A DNA stretch of 64,000 bases from Dongia_A sp035695765 (lineage in GTDB: Bacteria; Pseudomonadota; Alphaproteobacteria; Dongiales; Dongiaceae), in assembly GCA_035695765.1 (NCBI GenBank), contig DASRRI010000088.1:1-64000 (forward strand). Reading direction: 5' to 3'. The position numbers and the translations under genes were made by a program. The notes beneath the pieces were generated by a model. That model saw only the letters and a program-made list of their open reading frames with translations. It did not search any database and was not told where the DNA came from. Shown piece by piece: positions 45,092-52,900 of the stretch. Within the stretch, counting starts at the first letter, position 1, and every line of letters begins with the position of its first letter.

Positions 45092-45961
45092 ATGGCGGCA
45101 ATCGATGTGGCACGGTCACTGCCGTGCTGGCGCGGCAAGGTCGAACCGAAGCCGATCAAGGGCGGCATCACCAACGCCAACTTCCTGGTCGATGATGCCG
45201 GCCAGCGCTACTTCGTGCGTGTTGGCGAGGATATCCCGATCCACGGCGTGATGCGCTTCAACGAATGCGCCGCCAGCCGCGCCGCCGCCGCCTGCGGCCT
45301 GTCGCCTGAGCTGCTGCACCAGGCGCCCGGTGCCCTGGTGTTTCGCTTCATCGAAGCCAAGACCCTCAGCTCCGAGGACGTGCGCCCACGGGCGATGCTG
45401 GAGCGCATCCTGCCTCTGCTCCACACGTGCCACCGCGAGATGCCGAAGCATGTGCGCGGGCCGGCACTCATCTTCTGGGTATTCCATGTCGTGTGCGACT
45501 ACGCCCACACGCTGAAGGAAGGCGACAGCACGCACCTTGCCGATGTCCCTGCCCTCATGCAAATGGCGGACGAGCTCGAGCAGGCGGTCGGCCCGGTCGA
45601 CATCGTGTTCGGCCACAACGACCTGCTGCCCAGCAACTTCCTGGACGATGGCAAGCGGCTGTGGCTGATCGATTGGGACTATGCCGGCTTCAATTCGCCT
45701 TTGTTCGACCTCTCCAACCTCGCCTCGAACAACGAAGTAAGTGAGCCCGATGAACGCTGGCTGCTGGAGACCTACTTCGATCGCCCTCTCACCTCCGCAT
45801 TGTGGCGCAGCTACCGCGCCATGAAATGCGCGTCGCTCCTGCGCGAGACCATGTGGAGCATGGTGCAGGAGATCCACTCCGGCCTCGACTTCGACTACCC
45901 CGCCTACACGGCCGACTACCGCGGCCGGCTGGAGCGGATGTACGCGGAGTTCAAGGGGTGA
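45092..45961 (+). CDS. Choline/ethanolamine kinase-like phosphotransferase
   Basis: A 289-residue member of the choline-kinase branch of the protein-kinase-like fold. The catalytic loop is VFGHNDLLPSNFL and the metal-binding string is LWLIDWDYAGFNSPLFDLSNLASNNE; GGITNANFLV near the start is the nucleotide loop. It probably phosphorylates a small alcohol such as choline. The TGA overlaps the ATG of the next small gene (TGATG). Confidence 0.88.
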   Translation: MAAIDVARSLPCWRGKVEPKPIKGGITNANFLVDDAGQRYFVRVGEDIPIHGVMRFNECAASRAAAACGLSPELLHQAPGALVFRFIEAKTLSSEDVRPRAMLERILPLLHTCHREMPKHVRGPALIFWVFHVVCDYAHTLKEGDSTHLADVPALMQMADELEQAVGPVDIVFGHNDLLPSNFLDDGKRLWLIDWDYAGFNSPLFDLSNLASNNEVSEPDERWLLETYFDRPLTSALWRSYRAMKCASLLRETMWSMVQEIHSGLDFDYPAYTADYRGRLERMYAEFKG

Positions 45962-46416
45962 TGGTCAATTCATTTAGCAGACTTATGGCGAGTTTGCTCG
46001 CCATCGGCATGCCTGCGCCAGCCTTCGCCGCAGACTTCACGACAGCTGAGAGCGCAATTCGCTCGTTGGAAGAGGCGTACATCAAGAAGGATATTGAGGC
46101 AGCGGTTGCCGCGAAGGACTTCACTGAGGAAGCCAGGCTGATGTTGCAAGGCCTGGATGCTGAGTTTCCCAACGATCCTGAGATGGTAAGAATGACGGCA
46201 GAGGTGTTGGAATTGTCGTTCAGAAACGACATCAAGGCGAGCGGCTTCCCGAACTTCAGCGAACTGAAGTGCTCTCTGGGAGAGACCGATAACGTTACAC
46301 CCACTTTGGTCAAAGTCACGGAACGCTGCATTTTTCCGGATGGGGGTACATCGATACAACATCTCCAGGTGTTCAACGGAGCCCAAGGATGGCGCGTAAT
46401 CGGCGTACTCGACTGA
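45961..46416 (+). CDS. Small secreted protein of unknown function
   Basis: A 151-residue protein with a Sec signal peptide (RLMASLLAIGMPAPAFA). The mature part starts DFTTAESAIRSLEEAYIKKDIEAAVAAKDFTEEARLML and has two cysteines (KCSLG, RCIFPD) that could form a disulfide. The pattern of an N-terminal helix pair followed by strands resembles NTF2-like small proteins, but I do not recognise a family. GC content and codon use are plainly lower than in neighbours, which hints at recent acquisition. Confidence 0.65.
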   Translation: MVNSFSRLMASLLAIGMPAPAFAADFTTAESAIRSLEEAYIKKDIEAAVAAKDFTEEARLMLQGLDAEFPNDPEMVRMTAEVLELSFRNDIKASGFPNFSELKCSLGETDNVTPTLVKVTERCIFPDGGTSIQHLQVFNGAQGWRVIGVLD

Positions 46417-46467
46417 TGCGCATAAGGGCCTGTGCCTCCGCGGCATGTTGATGCCTTGGTGCAAGGA

Positions 46468-46485
46468 CCGGCTCGGAAGAGCCGG
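46468..46485. terminator. Hairpin between convergent genes
   Basis: CCGGCTC and GAGCCGG pair perfectly around a GGAA tetraloop in the 75-base gap between the small secreted gene and the convergent DDAH-like gene. CCCGTCTT follows on the plus strand. Confidence 0.6.
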
Positions 46486-46491
46486 CCCGTC

Positions 46492-47361
46492 TTAGACCCG
46501 CATCAAAGGCCGCGTCAGGCAGGTCGGCCCGCCCTCGCCTGGCACCGAGATCGCATCGGCCTCGATCACGTGGACCTTGCACCCCGTCGCTTCCATGCGG
46601 CGCCTGGTCTCGGGATTGCCCTTCACCATCACCACTTCACGCGGGGCGATGGTGAGGACGTTGCAGCCCATGCTCGCGAATTCCTCGTCAGGCACTTCGA
46701 CCAGCTGCATGCCCTTGGCCAAGAGCCATTCGCGGAATGGGATCGGCATCAGCGGTGAATAGACCAGCTGCAGATCGCGGTCGAGCGGCGAGATCACCGA
46801 CATCAGGTGGAATACGTCGCTCGGCCCCTTGTAGTGCGGCATCACGGCGACCTCAACCTGCACGCCTGGCCCGACGATATCCTTGAACTGCCGGATGCCT
46901 TCGTCGTTGGTGCGATAGGTGCGGCCGATCGCGACGGTCCTCTCGTCGAGCCAGATGAGGTCTCCGCCTTCCACCTGCCCCTCGCCGGTGATCTTGCCGA
47001 TCACGGGAATGCCGGCTTGCTCGAAGGCGCGGCCATGGATGGCGGGCTCGCCCTTGCGCGCGGGCTTTCCCATGTTGCACAGGATGACGCCCCGCGGGCA
47101 CAGCATCGCCGCATCGCGCACATAGAGGCTGTCCATGGTCAGCGCGTCGTCGGGCGGCAGATAGACGATTTCGGCCCCCACGCTCGCGATGATGTCGGCG
47201 AACGCTGCATGCTCGGCGACCGCGCGGCGGAAGACCGGCGCGGTGTGATAATTGAGCTCGCGCCATTCGCGATCGACCGCCTTCTGATCGATCATCGCAT
47301 CGGCGGGCCGGCGCATGGCGACGCGCCGCAAGCGGTCATACTCGTTCAACCCAGTCAGCAT
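46492..47361 (-). CDS. Dimethylarginine dimethylaminohydrolase-like amidinohydrolase
   Basis: A 289-residue guanidine-modifying enzyme of the DDAH/arginine deiminase superfamily. The catalytic pair is visible as H185 in SDVFHLMSV and C281 in GGPTCLTRP; YVRDAAMLCPRG and GQVEGGDLIWL carry substrate-binding acidic residues. DDAH yields citrulline plus (di)methylamine from methylated arginines. It shares its strand and direction with the AruH-like transaminase 12 bases upstream, so they form an operon for arginine derivatives. Arginine deiminase activity cannot be excluded. Confidence 0.85.
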   Translation of the reverse strand: MLTGLNEYDRLRRVAMRRPADAMIDQKAVDREWRELNYHTAPVFRRAVAEHAAFADIIASVGAEIVYLPPDDALTMDSLYVRDAAMLCPRGVILCNMGKPARKGEPAIHGRAFEQAGIPVIGKITGEGQVEGGDLIWLDERTVAIGRTYRTNDEGIRQFKDIVGPGVQVEVAVMPHYKGPSDVFHLMSVISPLDRDLQLVYSPLMPIPFREWLLAKGMQLVEVPDEEFASMGCNVLTIAPREVVMVKGNPETRRRMEATGCKVHVIEADAISVPGEGGPTCLTRPLMRV

Positions 47362-47373
47362 GATTGTTCCTTT

Positions 47374-48558
47374 TTACGCGGCGAGGCCGGGCAGATCGCG
47401 CACGAAGGCGGAAATGCGGTGGCACGCCTCTTCCAGACTGTCGTCGTCGGCGACGAAAGACATCCGCACATGGCCCGCGGCACTCTTGCCGAAGGCGGTC
47501 GCATCCAGCACGGCGACACCGGTTGCATCATAGAGCCTGCGCGAGAAGTCACTGGAGCTGAGGCCCGTACTGCGCACATCCAGCATCATGAACATGCCGG
47601 CATCCGGCGAATGGCACCGCAGGCCCGGCACCTGATTCAGACGCGCCACCGAAGCATCGCGCCGCCGCTGATAGGTCGCGCGCATGATCTCGACCTCCGC
47701 CAGGTCATGCTCCAGCGCGACGACGGCGCCGCGCTGCAGGAAAGTCGGCAGGCCGTAGAGCATCGCCATGCTGAGATTGTGCACGTGCTCGATCAGCGCC
47801 TTCGGCCCGACGATCCAGCCCATGCGCCAGCCAGTCATGGCGTGCGACTTGGAAAGGCTGCTGATGGTGACGGCGCGCTCCGCCATGCCGGGCAGGCCGG
47901 CGATGCTGACATGCTCCTTGCCGAAGGTCAGGGCGGCATAGACCTCATCCGATACGACCCAGAGGTCATGCTTGATCGCGAGCTGCGCGATGCGCTCGAG
48001 CGCGGGACGCGTCATCATCGCGCCGGTCGGGTTGCAGGGCGTCGCAAAATACATCGCACGCGTGCGCGGCGTGATCGCCCGCGCCACCTCCTCAGCATCC
48101 AGATGGAAGCCGTTCTCCGCCCGCTGCGGCACGGTCACGATCTTCGCGCCTGGCGCCTGCAAGGTCGCCTCATAGGTGACATACATCGGTTCCGGCACGA
48201 TCACTTCATCGCCGGCGCCAAGCAGACAGAGAGCCGAAGCGAATAGGCCGCACTGCGCGCCTGCCATCACCGCGACGTTGTCCAACGTGGTGGCTTGTCC
48301 GGTCTTGGCCTGGACTCTTCGCGCGATCGCGGCGCGCAATTCCTCGAGGCCCAGAAGGTCGCTGTAATGCGTGTCGCCCGCCTTCAAGGCAGCGATCGTA
48401 GCGTCAGTAATGGCAGTCGGCGTGTCGAAGTCCGGATCGCCGACCGACAGGATGATGACGTCGCGGCCGGCGCGCTGGTCCCTGACCGCGCGGTAATGGA
48501 TATCCCACGCGGCGGCGCCTTCCCCGTTGATCCGGTCGACCAAGGGCGAAAATCTCAT
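47374..48558 (-). CDS. aruH: Arginine-pyruvate transaminase-like aminotransferase (AruH type)
   Basis: A 394-residue fold-type I PLP aminotransferase. The PLP lysine is K237 in SSLSKSHAMTGWRMGW. The start NGEGAAAWDIHYRA and the strings LSVGDPDFDTP, EPMYVTYEA and FHLDAEEVARAITPRTRAM closely match Pseudomonas AruH as I remember it. AruH moves the alpha-amino group of arginine to pyruvate, giving 2-ketoarginine. The divergent guanidinobutyrase supports an arginine role. Its 2-ketoarginine decarboxylase partner (AruI) is not in the window. Confidence 0.82.
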   Translation of the reverse strand: MRFSPLVDRINGEGAAAWDIHYRAVRDQRAGRDVIILSVGDPDFDTPTAITDATIAALKAGDTHYSDLLGLEELRAAIARRVQAKTGQATTLDNVAVMAGAQCGLFASALCLLGAGDEVIVPEPMYVTYEATLQAPGAKIVTVPQRAENGFHLDAEEVARAITPRTRAMYFATPCNPTGAMMTRPALERIAQLAIKHDLWVVSDEVYAALTFGKEHVSIAGLPGMAERAVTISSLSKSHAMTGWRMGWIVGPKALIEHVHNLSMAMLYGLPTFLQRGAVVALEHDLAEVEIMRATYQRRRDASVARLNQVPGLRCHSPDAGMFMMLDVRSTGLSSSDFSRRLYDATGVAVLDATAFGKSAAGHVRMSFVADDDSLEEACHRISAFVRDLPGLAA

Positions 48559-48643
48559 GGATACAAGTCCTCAAGGCTCCTGACGCGCGGCACACTGCAA
48601 GACCTTGCCGGCGCGGTCAAGCTGGCGCGGTGCAGCCGAACAT

Positions 48644-48676
48644 TGACCAATCCGGGTCATTGCAACCGCTGTTGCA
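48644..48676. promoter_or_regulatory. Two dyads in the divergent aruH/gbuA promoter
   Basis: TGACC and GGTCA face each other across six bases (48644 region to 48659), and TGCAAC/GTTGCA form a second inverted repeat around CGCT (48661-48676). Both lie in the 167-base gap between divergent arginine-catabolic genes, so they are good candidates for regulator sites. Confidence 0.45.
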
Positions 48677-48725
48677 CCATGCGAGTTGACGCTATGATTG
48701 CCGGAAATCGAATGGAGGCGTAGCC

Positions 48726-49679
48726 ATGGAAAAGATCTATCACCAGCCGCTGGGCGGCAACAAGATGCCGCGCTTCGGCGGCCCGGCGACCATGATGCGG
48801 CTGCCGGCGGTTTCATCCGCTAAGGGACTCGACGCCGCCTTTGTCGGTGTCCCGTTCGACATCGGCACCTCCAACCGCTCCGGCGCCAGGTTCGGGCCAC
48901 GGCAAATCCGCGCCGAGAGCTGCCTCATCCGTCCCTACAACATGGCGACCCGCGCGGCACCCTTTGATTCACTCAGCATTGCCGATATCGGCGATGTCGC
49001 GATCAATACTTTCAATCTCGAGAAGAGCGTCGCGATTATCGAAGCGGCCTATGATGAGATCCTCAGCCACGATTGCATCCCGATGACCATCGGCGGCGAT
49101 CACACCATCGCCCTCCCCATCCTGCGCGCTCTGAAGAAGAAATACGGCCCCGTCGGCATGGTCCATGTCGACGCCCATGCCGACATCAACGACACCATGT
49201 TCGGCGAGAAGATCGCCCATGGCACGCCGTTCCGCCGCGCGGTCGAGGAAGGGCTCCTGGACGGCAAGCGCGTGGCGCAGATCGGGCTCAGGGCCACCGG
49301 CTATTCGGCCGAGGATTTCGATTGGCCGCGCGCTCAGGGCTTCCGCGTCGTGCAGGCGGAGGAGTGCTGGTACAAGTCCCTCGCCCCCCTGATGCGCGAG
49401 GTGCGCGAGCAGGTGAAGGGCGGCCCGGTCTATCTCTCTTTCGACATCGACGGGCTCGATCCATCCTGCGCCCCCGGCACCGGGACACCGGAGATCGGCG
49501 GCCTCACCACCATCCAAGGCATGGAGATTATCCGCGGTTGCCAAGGCCTGCAGCTGGTCGGCTGCGACCTGGTCGAAGTCGCGCCGCCCTATGACCCCAG
49601 CGGCAACACCTCTCTGCTCGCCGCCAACCTGCTGTTCGAGATGCTCTGCGTGCTGCCGGGCGTCAAATATCGGAACTAG
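48726..49679 (+). CDS. gbuA: Guanidinobutyrase (ureohydrolase family)
   Basis: A 317-residue binuclear manganese ureohydrolase that splits 4-guanidinobutyrate into GABA and urea. Metal ligands are in GGDHT, HVDAHADIND and SFDIDGLDPS. The N-terminus HQPLGGNKMPRFGG and strings FGPRQIRAES, IRPYNMATRAAPFDSLS and FRVVQAEECW match Pseudomonas GbuA closely from memory, better than agmatinase SpeB. GGAGGC precedes the ATG. It fits the last step of the arginine transaminase pathway begun by the divergent AruH-like enzyme. Confidence 0.87.
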   Translation: MEKIYHQPLGGNKMPRFGGPATMMRLPAVSSAKGLDAAFVGVPFDIGTSNRSGARFGPRQIRAESCLIRPYNMATRAAPFDSLSIADIGDVAINTFNLEKSVAIIEAAYDEILSHDCIPMTIGGDHTIALPILRALKKKYGPVGMVHVDAHADINDTMFGEKIAHGTPFRRAVEEGLLDGKRVAQIGLRATGYSAEDFDWPRAQGFRVVQAEECWYKSLAPLMREVREQVKGGPVYLSFDIDGLDPSCAPGTGTPEIGGLTTIQGMEIIRGCQGLQLVGCDLVEVAPPYDPSGNTSLLAANLLFEMLCVLPGVKYRN

Positions 49680-49737
49680 GCAATCCCTTGATCCGGCAGC
49701 ACCGTTCCGGCTATCTGTCGGGCGCGCCGCTAAGGAT

Positions 49738-49777
49738 GCCGGCTTAGCTCAGTGGTAGAGCAACCGCCTTGTAAGCG
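49738..49777 (+). repeat. Truncated tRNA-Thr 5' half (attachment-site copy)
   Basis: Forty bases identical to the first forty bases of the intact tRNA-Thr at 52676, ending within the anticodon stem. After that the sequence diverges, so it cannot fold into a tRNA. One further base upstream also matches. It marks the left end of a 2.9-kb insertion; the last island gene ends only 22 bases away. Confidence 0.88.
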
Positions 49778-49799
49778 ATCGGGGCTGGAGCGGGTATGG

Positions 49800-50369
49800 C
49801 TATCTGGAATGAACTGGTACGACCTTTACCAAGCCTTCGAACTCGACCATCTCTGAGACTGAGGCGAAGTCTGCAAGATCGCTGTCAGGGTCTTGCCGAT
49901 AGATCAGTAGCACCGCATCCCAGATGTCGATGGTCATCTGACAAAACCGCTTCACCTTGTCATATGACAGCTGATCAAGAATGCGATGCTTTTGGTCGTC
50001 CTTGCTTCGTCCAAAGTGCCGCACGGCGTCGTAGTAGTCGATGAATTCGCCGAAGGCACTGGTTAAACGCCGCCGCTCTGTCCTGTCAATAGGGGGCTGC
50101 TTGAGGATCATGTCGAGCAATTCGCGCGGTTGATCAATCTTCTCTTTGTTTGGTGACGGCGTATTTTGCCCGAGCAGCTGAGAGATGGAGAGGCCAAGAC
50201 TTGATACAACGAACGTGAGCCGCTCTTGGAGTTCGCTGACACTCTCTTCGCCGTAGTCTGCTAAGACCTCGGTGAGCTCGTTCCAGTCGGCCGCCGCCCG
50301 CTCCAGTGAGAAGAGCTGGAGGTTTGTGGTGTCAACTCCACTTGAGCCGCGAAGGCAATAGTAAGCCAT
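49800..50369 (-). CDS. Island protein of unknown function, 189 residues
   Basis: A mostly helical, acidic, soluble protein with no signal peptide or membrane segment. Helices are suggested by ERAAADWNELTEVLADYG, SVSELQERLTFVVSSLGLSISQLL and SAFGEFIDYYDAVRHFG, and FCQMTIDIWDAVLLIYR is a hydrophobic helix near the C-terminus. I do not recognise a family. GGGAGAGA precedes the ATG, and it follows the membrane protein by 18 bases as the last gene of the TIR operon. It might be a regulator, sensor or immunity partner. Confidence 0.6.
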   Translation of the reverse strand: MAYYCLRGSSGVDTTNLQLFSLERAAADWNELTEVLADYGEESVSELQERLTFVVSSLGLSISQLLGQNTPSPNKEKIDQPRELLDMILKQPPIDRTERRRLTSAFGEFIDYYDAVRHFGRSKDDQKHRILDQLSYDKVKRFCQMTIDIWDAVLLIYRQDPDSDLADFASVSEMVEFEGLVKVVPVHSR

Positions 50370-50387
50370 GCTATCTCTCCCGCCTTC

Positions 50388-51104
50388 TTATTCGTCGATT
50401 GACTCCGGACTGCACCACTTCTCTGGCCGACGGTGTTTGCTGCGTGCCAAATAATAGCGATAGTCCTCGATCCATTCGAGCGTGACAGGATCGAGTTCGA
50501 AGTGCTTCTGCAGATGGGAGTGCAACGTCTCCGCGTCGGGTCGCTTGAATTCACCAAACTGGTACACAAACTCGCGCACCTTGGGGTCGCGCACGTTTGT
50601 CCTGGGAACGATTTTGTCCGTACGCTGCATGATGTGATCGACGTAGTCTACGATCACATAATCCCGGTCCGCAGTCCCTACCTTATCCAGCGCGGCGTCA
50701 CTGAGGCCCAGAGCCTTCAGATTCGCGAGCAAGTCAGCCTTCTGCCTCTCCTTGTTTGTCCGATCCATGCCACCCCACCGGCCTTCACCAGCAAGCAGCG
50801 TAACGAGCATTGCTCCGGTAAGAGCTGCAAGTGTGTGCAACTCGGACACGGCACTCTCCGCGCGCTCCACCACAGCTCTCGTGCGCGCCTCTATGCCGGT
50901 CGCGGATGCCTTAAAGAACTCAATTTGCTCGAAGTTGCCGACAAGCGGAGCCAGAGCAGCAGCGACAATGGCGCCTGCAATCAAAGGCCAGTCCCATGGT
51001 TGTGTCTTGCTGATCCCCCACAACAGAGCGATGAGAAACGCCAGCGATACCAGATTGAAGATGCCGCGCCGGGTCGCCAGCGCGGCCAGTGTCCGCCCAA
51101 TCAT
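50388..51104 (-). CDS. Island membrane protein with cytoplasmic domain, candidate effector
   Basis: A 238-residue protein with two strong membrane segments (about 15-33, IFNLVSLAFLIALLWGIS, and 39-57, WPLIAGAIVAAALAPLVG). A charged helical stretch follows (68-92) and a soluble domain of about 130 residues rich in Asp, Arg and Tyr (DRDYVIVDYVDHIMQR, EWIEDYRYYLARSKHR). No known domain is recognised. It lies 12 bases after the TIR gene. A membrane protein with a soluble sensor part beside a TIR enzyme resembles effector architecture in TIR-signalling defence systems, but this is inference. Confidence 0.62.
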   Translation of the reverse strand: MIGRTLAALATRRGIFNLVSLAFLIALLWGISKTQPWDWPLIAGAIVAAALAPLVGNFEQIEFFKASATGIEARTRAVVERAESAVSELHTLAALTGAMLVTLLAGEGRWGGMDRTNKERQKADLLANLKALGLSDAALDKVGTADRDYVIVDYVDHIMQRTDKIVPRTNVRDPKVREFVYQFGEFKRPDAETLHSHLQKHFELDPVTLEWIEDYRYYLARSKHRRPEKWCSPESIDE

Positions 51105-51116
51105 GGTGGCAGCTAC

Positions 51117-52076
51117 CTAACCCTGACGACCCTGACGACGGACTGCGCGTGTCGCTTGGTCGAGGAAGCTCATGAGAGCGTCGCTCGCGACTTGCTCGGA
51201 TGTGTATTGCTTCTCGTCGAACGACCAGCAGAAGGTCCGGTCCCGCGCTAGTTCGGGCTTGTAATGCGCCAAGTTCGCGCGGCGTGGTGGCTCGAAGTAG
51301 TGAAACGGGCTCTGGCTCGGGAGCGCTATCCGCTGGTCATGGAACCTGACCACGAGCTGTGAGTCAGTCAGCGTGTTGCTATACACTGGCTCCCAATCAA
51401 TCGACATGCTGACATGGCCATTCGTGACCACGCAGTGCTTATCGACAGCACCGCACACCAAGTCAACGCCGTGAATGTCTTTCGCTTCCTCGCAAAGACG
51501 CACAACAGCGGCGAACAGCTTGCGGGCCTCGTCCTGTGCCTTGTGCGGCGATGAAGGGGTGATGAAGAAATTCTGTCGGTCTTTCTCGTACTGCACTTCG
51601 GCCGCGTGTTGCGCTGCAGCCTTCGCGGGCGTCATGGGACTAACCTTGCTACCAAGCTCTTGCACACGCGCCTTGATCGCGCCTACGGCCTGCTCGATCG
51701 GAAAGTCTTCCAAGCTGAAACGAACTAACTGCGACGGCATCCAAGGCGGCAGCTTCTTCGGCCGCCCCACCGTGATGAAATACAGGCCGTCCCAGCCATC
51801 CTGCAGGCAGCGCTCTTGGATCGCGGTCTGCTCGATGCGTGTCCATGGCGTTTGACCCCAAGGCTCGTCGTAAAGCACCACGACCAGACGCGAACCGCGG
51901 AAGAACGGCTCTCGCATGGTGACCATGCCATCCGTCCCGGACAACTCTTCCTGCTTTCGCGGGTAGAAGAAGACCTCAAGCCTCTCGCTCAGGCGCTGAT
52001 AAAGCGCGCTCGCTTTGCCAAGGTCTTTGTAAAGGAACGATATTGCGACGTCGTATTTGGGCTCCTCGCCGGTCAT
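51117..52076 (-). CDS. TIR-domain protein with unknown C-terminal domain
   Basis: A 319-residue protein. Residues 6-145 look like a TIR domain: first strand YDVAISF, a helix with ALYQRLSERL, second strand EVFFYP, then GSRLVVVLYDE and the WTRIE motif (W78, E82), whose glutamate is the NAD-cleaving residue in enzymatic TIRs. Residues 170-319 form a separate domain with SIDWEPVYSN, LVVRFHDQRIAL and FCWSFDEKQY that I cannot assign. The ATG at 52076 has AGGAGA upstream; a longer start is not needed. It leads the three-gene island operon. Confidence 0.78.
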   Translation of the reverse strand: MTGEEPKYDVAISFLYKDLGKASALYQRLSERLEVFFYPRKQEELSGTDGMVTMREPFFRGSRLVVVLYDEPWGQTPWTRIEQTAIQERCLQDGWDGLYFITVGRPKKLPPWMPSQLVRFSLEDFPIEQAVGAIKARVQELGSKVSPMTPAKAAAQHAAEVQYEKDRQNFFITPSSPHKAQDEARKLFAAVVRLCEEAKDIHGVDLVCGAVDKHCVVTNGHVSMSIDWEPVYSNTLTDSQLVVRFHDQRIALPSQSPFHYFEPPRRANLAHYKPELARDRTFCWSFDEKQYTSEQVASDALMSFLDQATRAVRRQGRQG

Positions 52077-52675
52077 CTGGGTCTTCTCCTGTTGGGCGCG
52101 CTGTGCGCCCTGTCCGAATTTGCTGCCCATATGGTGCGACCGTCTGACGCATACAAGATGTGGGGCAAATAATCTTCGGAGGCGACACTATCAGGCGGCC
52201 AAGCGGACGTCGACCGAATGTTCCTGTGCTGTTCTTCTCTCTGGACCGTGCGCCAATTGCGGAATGGGCCGTGGAAAATGGACGCGATGGGGGCGCGGAA
52301 GCTGCGAAGGCTAGGACCTGCGACCTGCTATGGTACCAGGTCGTGCACGGCCTTGATTCTCTGGGCAAACCAGCTTGCTGCGCGCGAGCGTGAACGCCAC
52401 CGACCTGGGCGAGCACGCGTTCCGCGAAGACGCTATGGCGCGCGTGGAGGCGTTGCCGCGCGAGATGGCCTTGACGCTGGAGGACTGGAGCACCTACACC
52501 GCCGCCCGGAAGGTCCGGTAGCCGCCCTTGCCGCCGCCCCTGCCCGGCGCTACCTTCCCCGCGCCTCGGAGCGCCCTCCGCGCGGTGCGAATTGGCGAAG
52601 CGGTGCGGGTTACCGGGTAAAAAGCGATATCGGCGAATCTCCTTTCTCCGACTTCGCTTAATTACAAAAGTTTGT
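52077..52675. other. Island flank without a recognisable gene
   Basis: About 600 bases between the TIR start and the intact tRNA. The first 50 or so should hold the TIR promoter. On the plus strand an open frame with GTG at 52160 (77 codons, PVLFFSLDRAPIAEWAVENG) and one with GTG at 52390 (43 codons, ending MALTLEDWSTYTAARKVR) look protein-like but short and unrecognised. GC is clearly higher here than in the operon. Most likely these are remains of former island or chromosomal genes. Confidence 0.5.
52390..52521 (+). pseudogene. Possible gene fragment in the island flank
   Basis: A 43-codon frame from GTG reads DLGEHAFREDAMARVEALPREM and then a plausible C-terminus LTLEDWSTYTAARKVR. It has chromosomal-type codon use but no ribosome site and is too short for a normal protein. 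It may be the C-terminal remnant of a gene broken during insertion. No family recognised. Confidence 0.3.
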
Positions 52676-52750
52676 GCCGGCTTAGCTCAGTGGTAGAGCA
52701 ACCGCCTTGTAAGCGGTAGGTCCCCAGTTCAATCCCGGGAGCCGGCACCA
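52676..52750 (+). tRNA. tRNA-Thr (anticodon UGU)
   Basis: The 72-base body plus encoded CCA folds well: acceptor stem GCCGGCT with AGCCGGC, D arm with GCTCAGTGGTAGAGC, anticodon stem ACCGC/GCGGT around loop CTTGTAA with TGT at the anticodon, and T arm with GGTTCAATCC-like AGTTCAATC. The discriminator base is A. It is the intact copy at the right end of the island. Confidence 0.95.
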
Positions 52751-52900
52751 TTTCCTCACACCACCGGGTGCAATTCTGGTGAATGACCAAACAGTTACGC
52801 GCTAAAATTAAGATTTTGGTAAGCCTGTCTCTTTAGCCTTATTTGCGACGAAACCCGCGCACTTCGACCGGTGCCCGCGGGGCAGAATATTGAATGCGGA

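Larger units (their letters stand above)
49738..52715. mobile_element. Small tRNA-Thr-associated genomic island with a TIR operon
   Basis: The element is bounded by 40-bp direct repeats of tRNA-Thr (49738-49777 and 52676-52715). The usual reading is site-specific integration near the anticodon loop, with the element restoring the tRNA 5' half. Inside is one leftward three-gene operon (49800-52076) with lower GC and different codon use than its surroundings, then about 550 bases of unrecognised or decayed sequence. No integrase is visible, so it is a remnant or was mobilised in trans. Confidence 0.75.

Noticed and set aside
48661..48676. CRISPR or repeat array near the arginine genes
   Set aside because: There is one dyad of each type only; no regularly spaced repeats occur anywhere in the window.
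49738..49785. A second tRNA-Thr gene
   Set aside because: Only the first 40 bases match the intact tRNA. The 3' half, T arm and acceptor partner are absent, so it is an attachment-site remnant.
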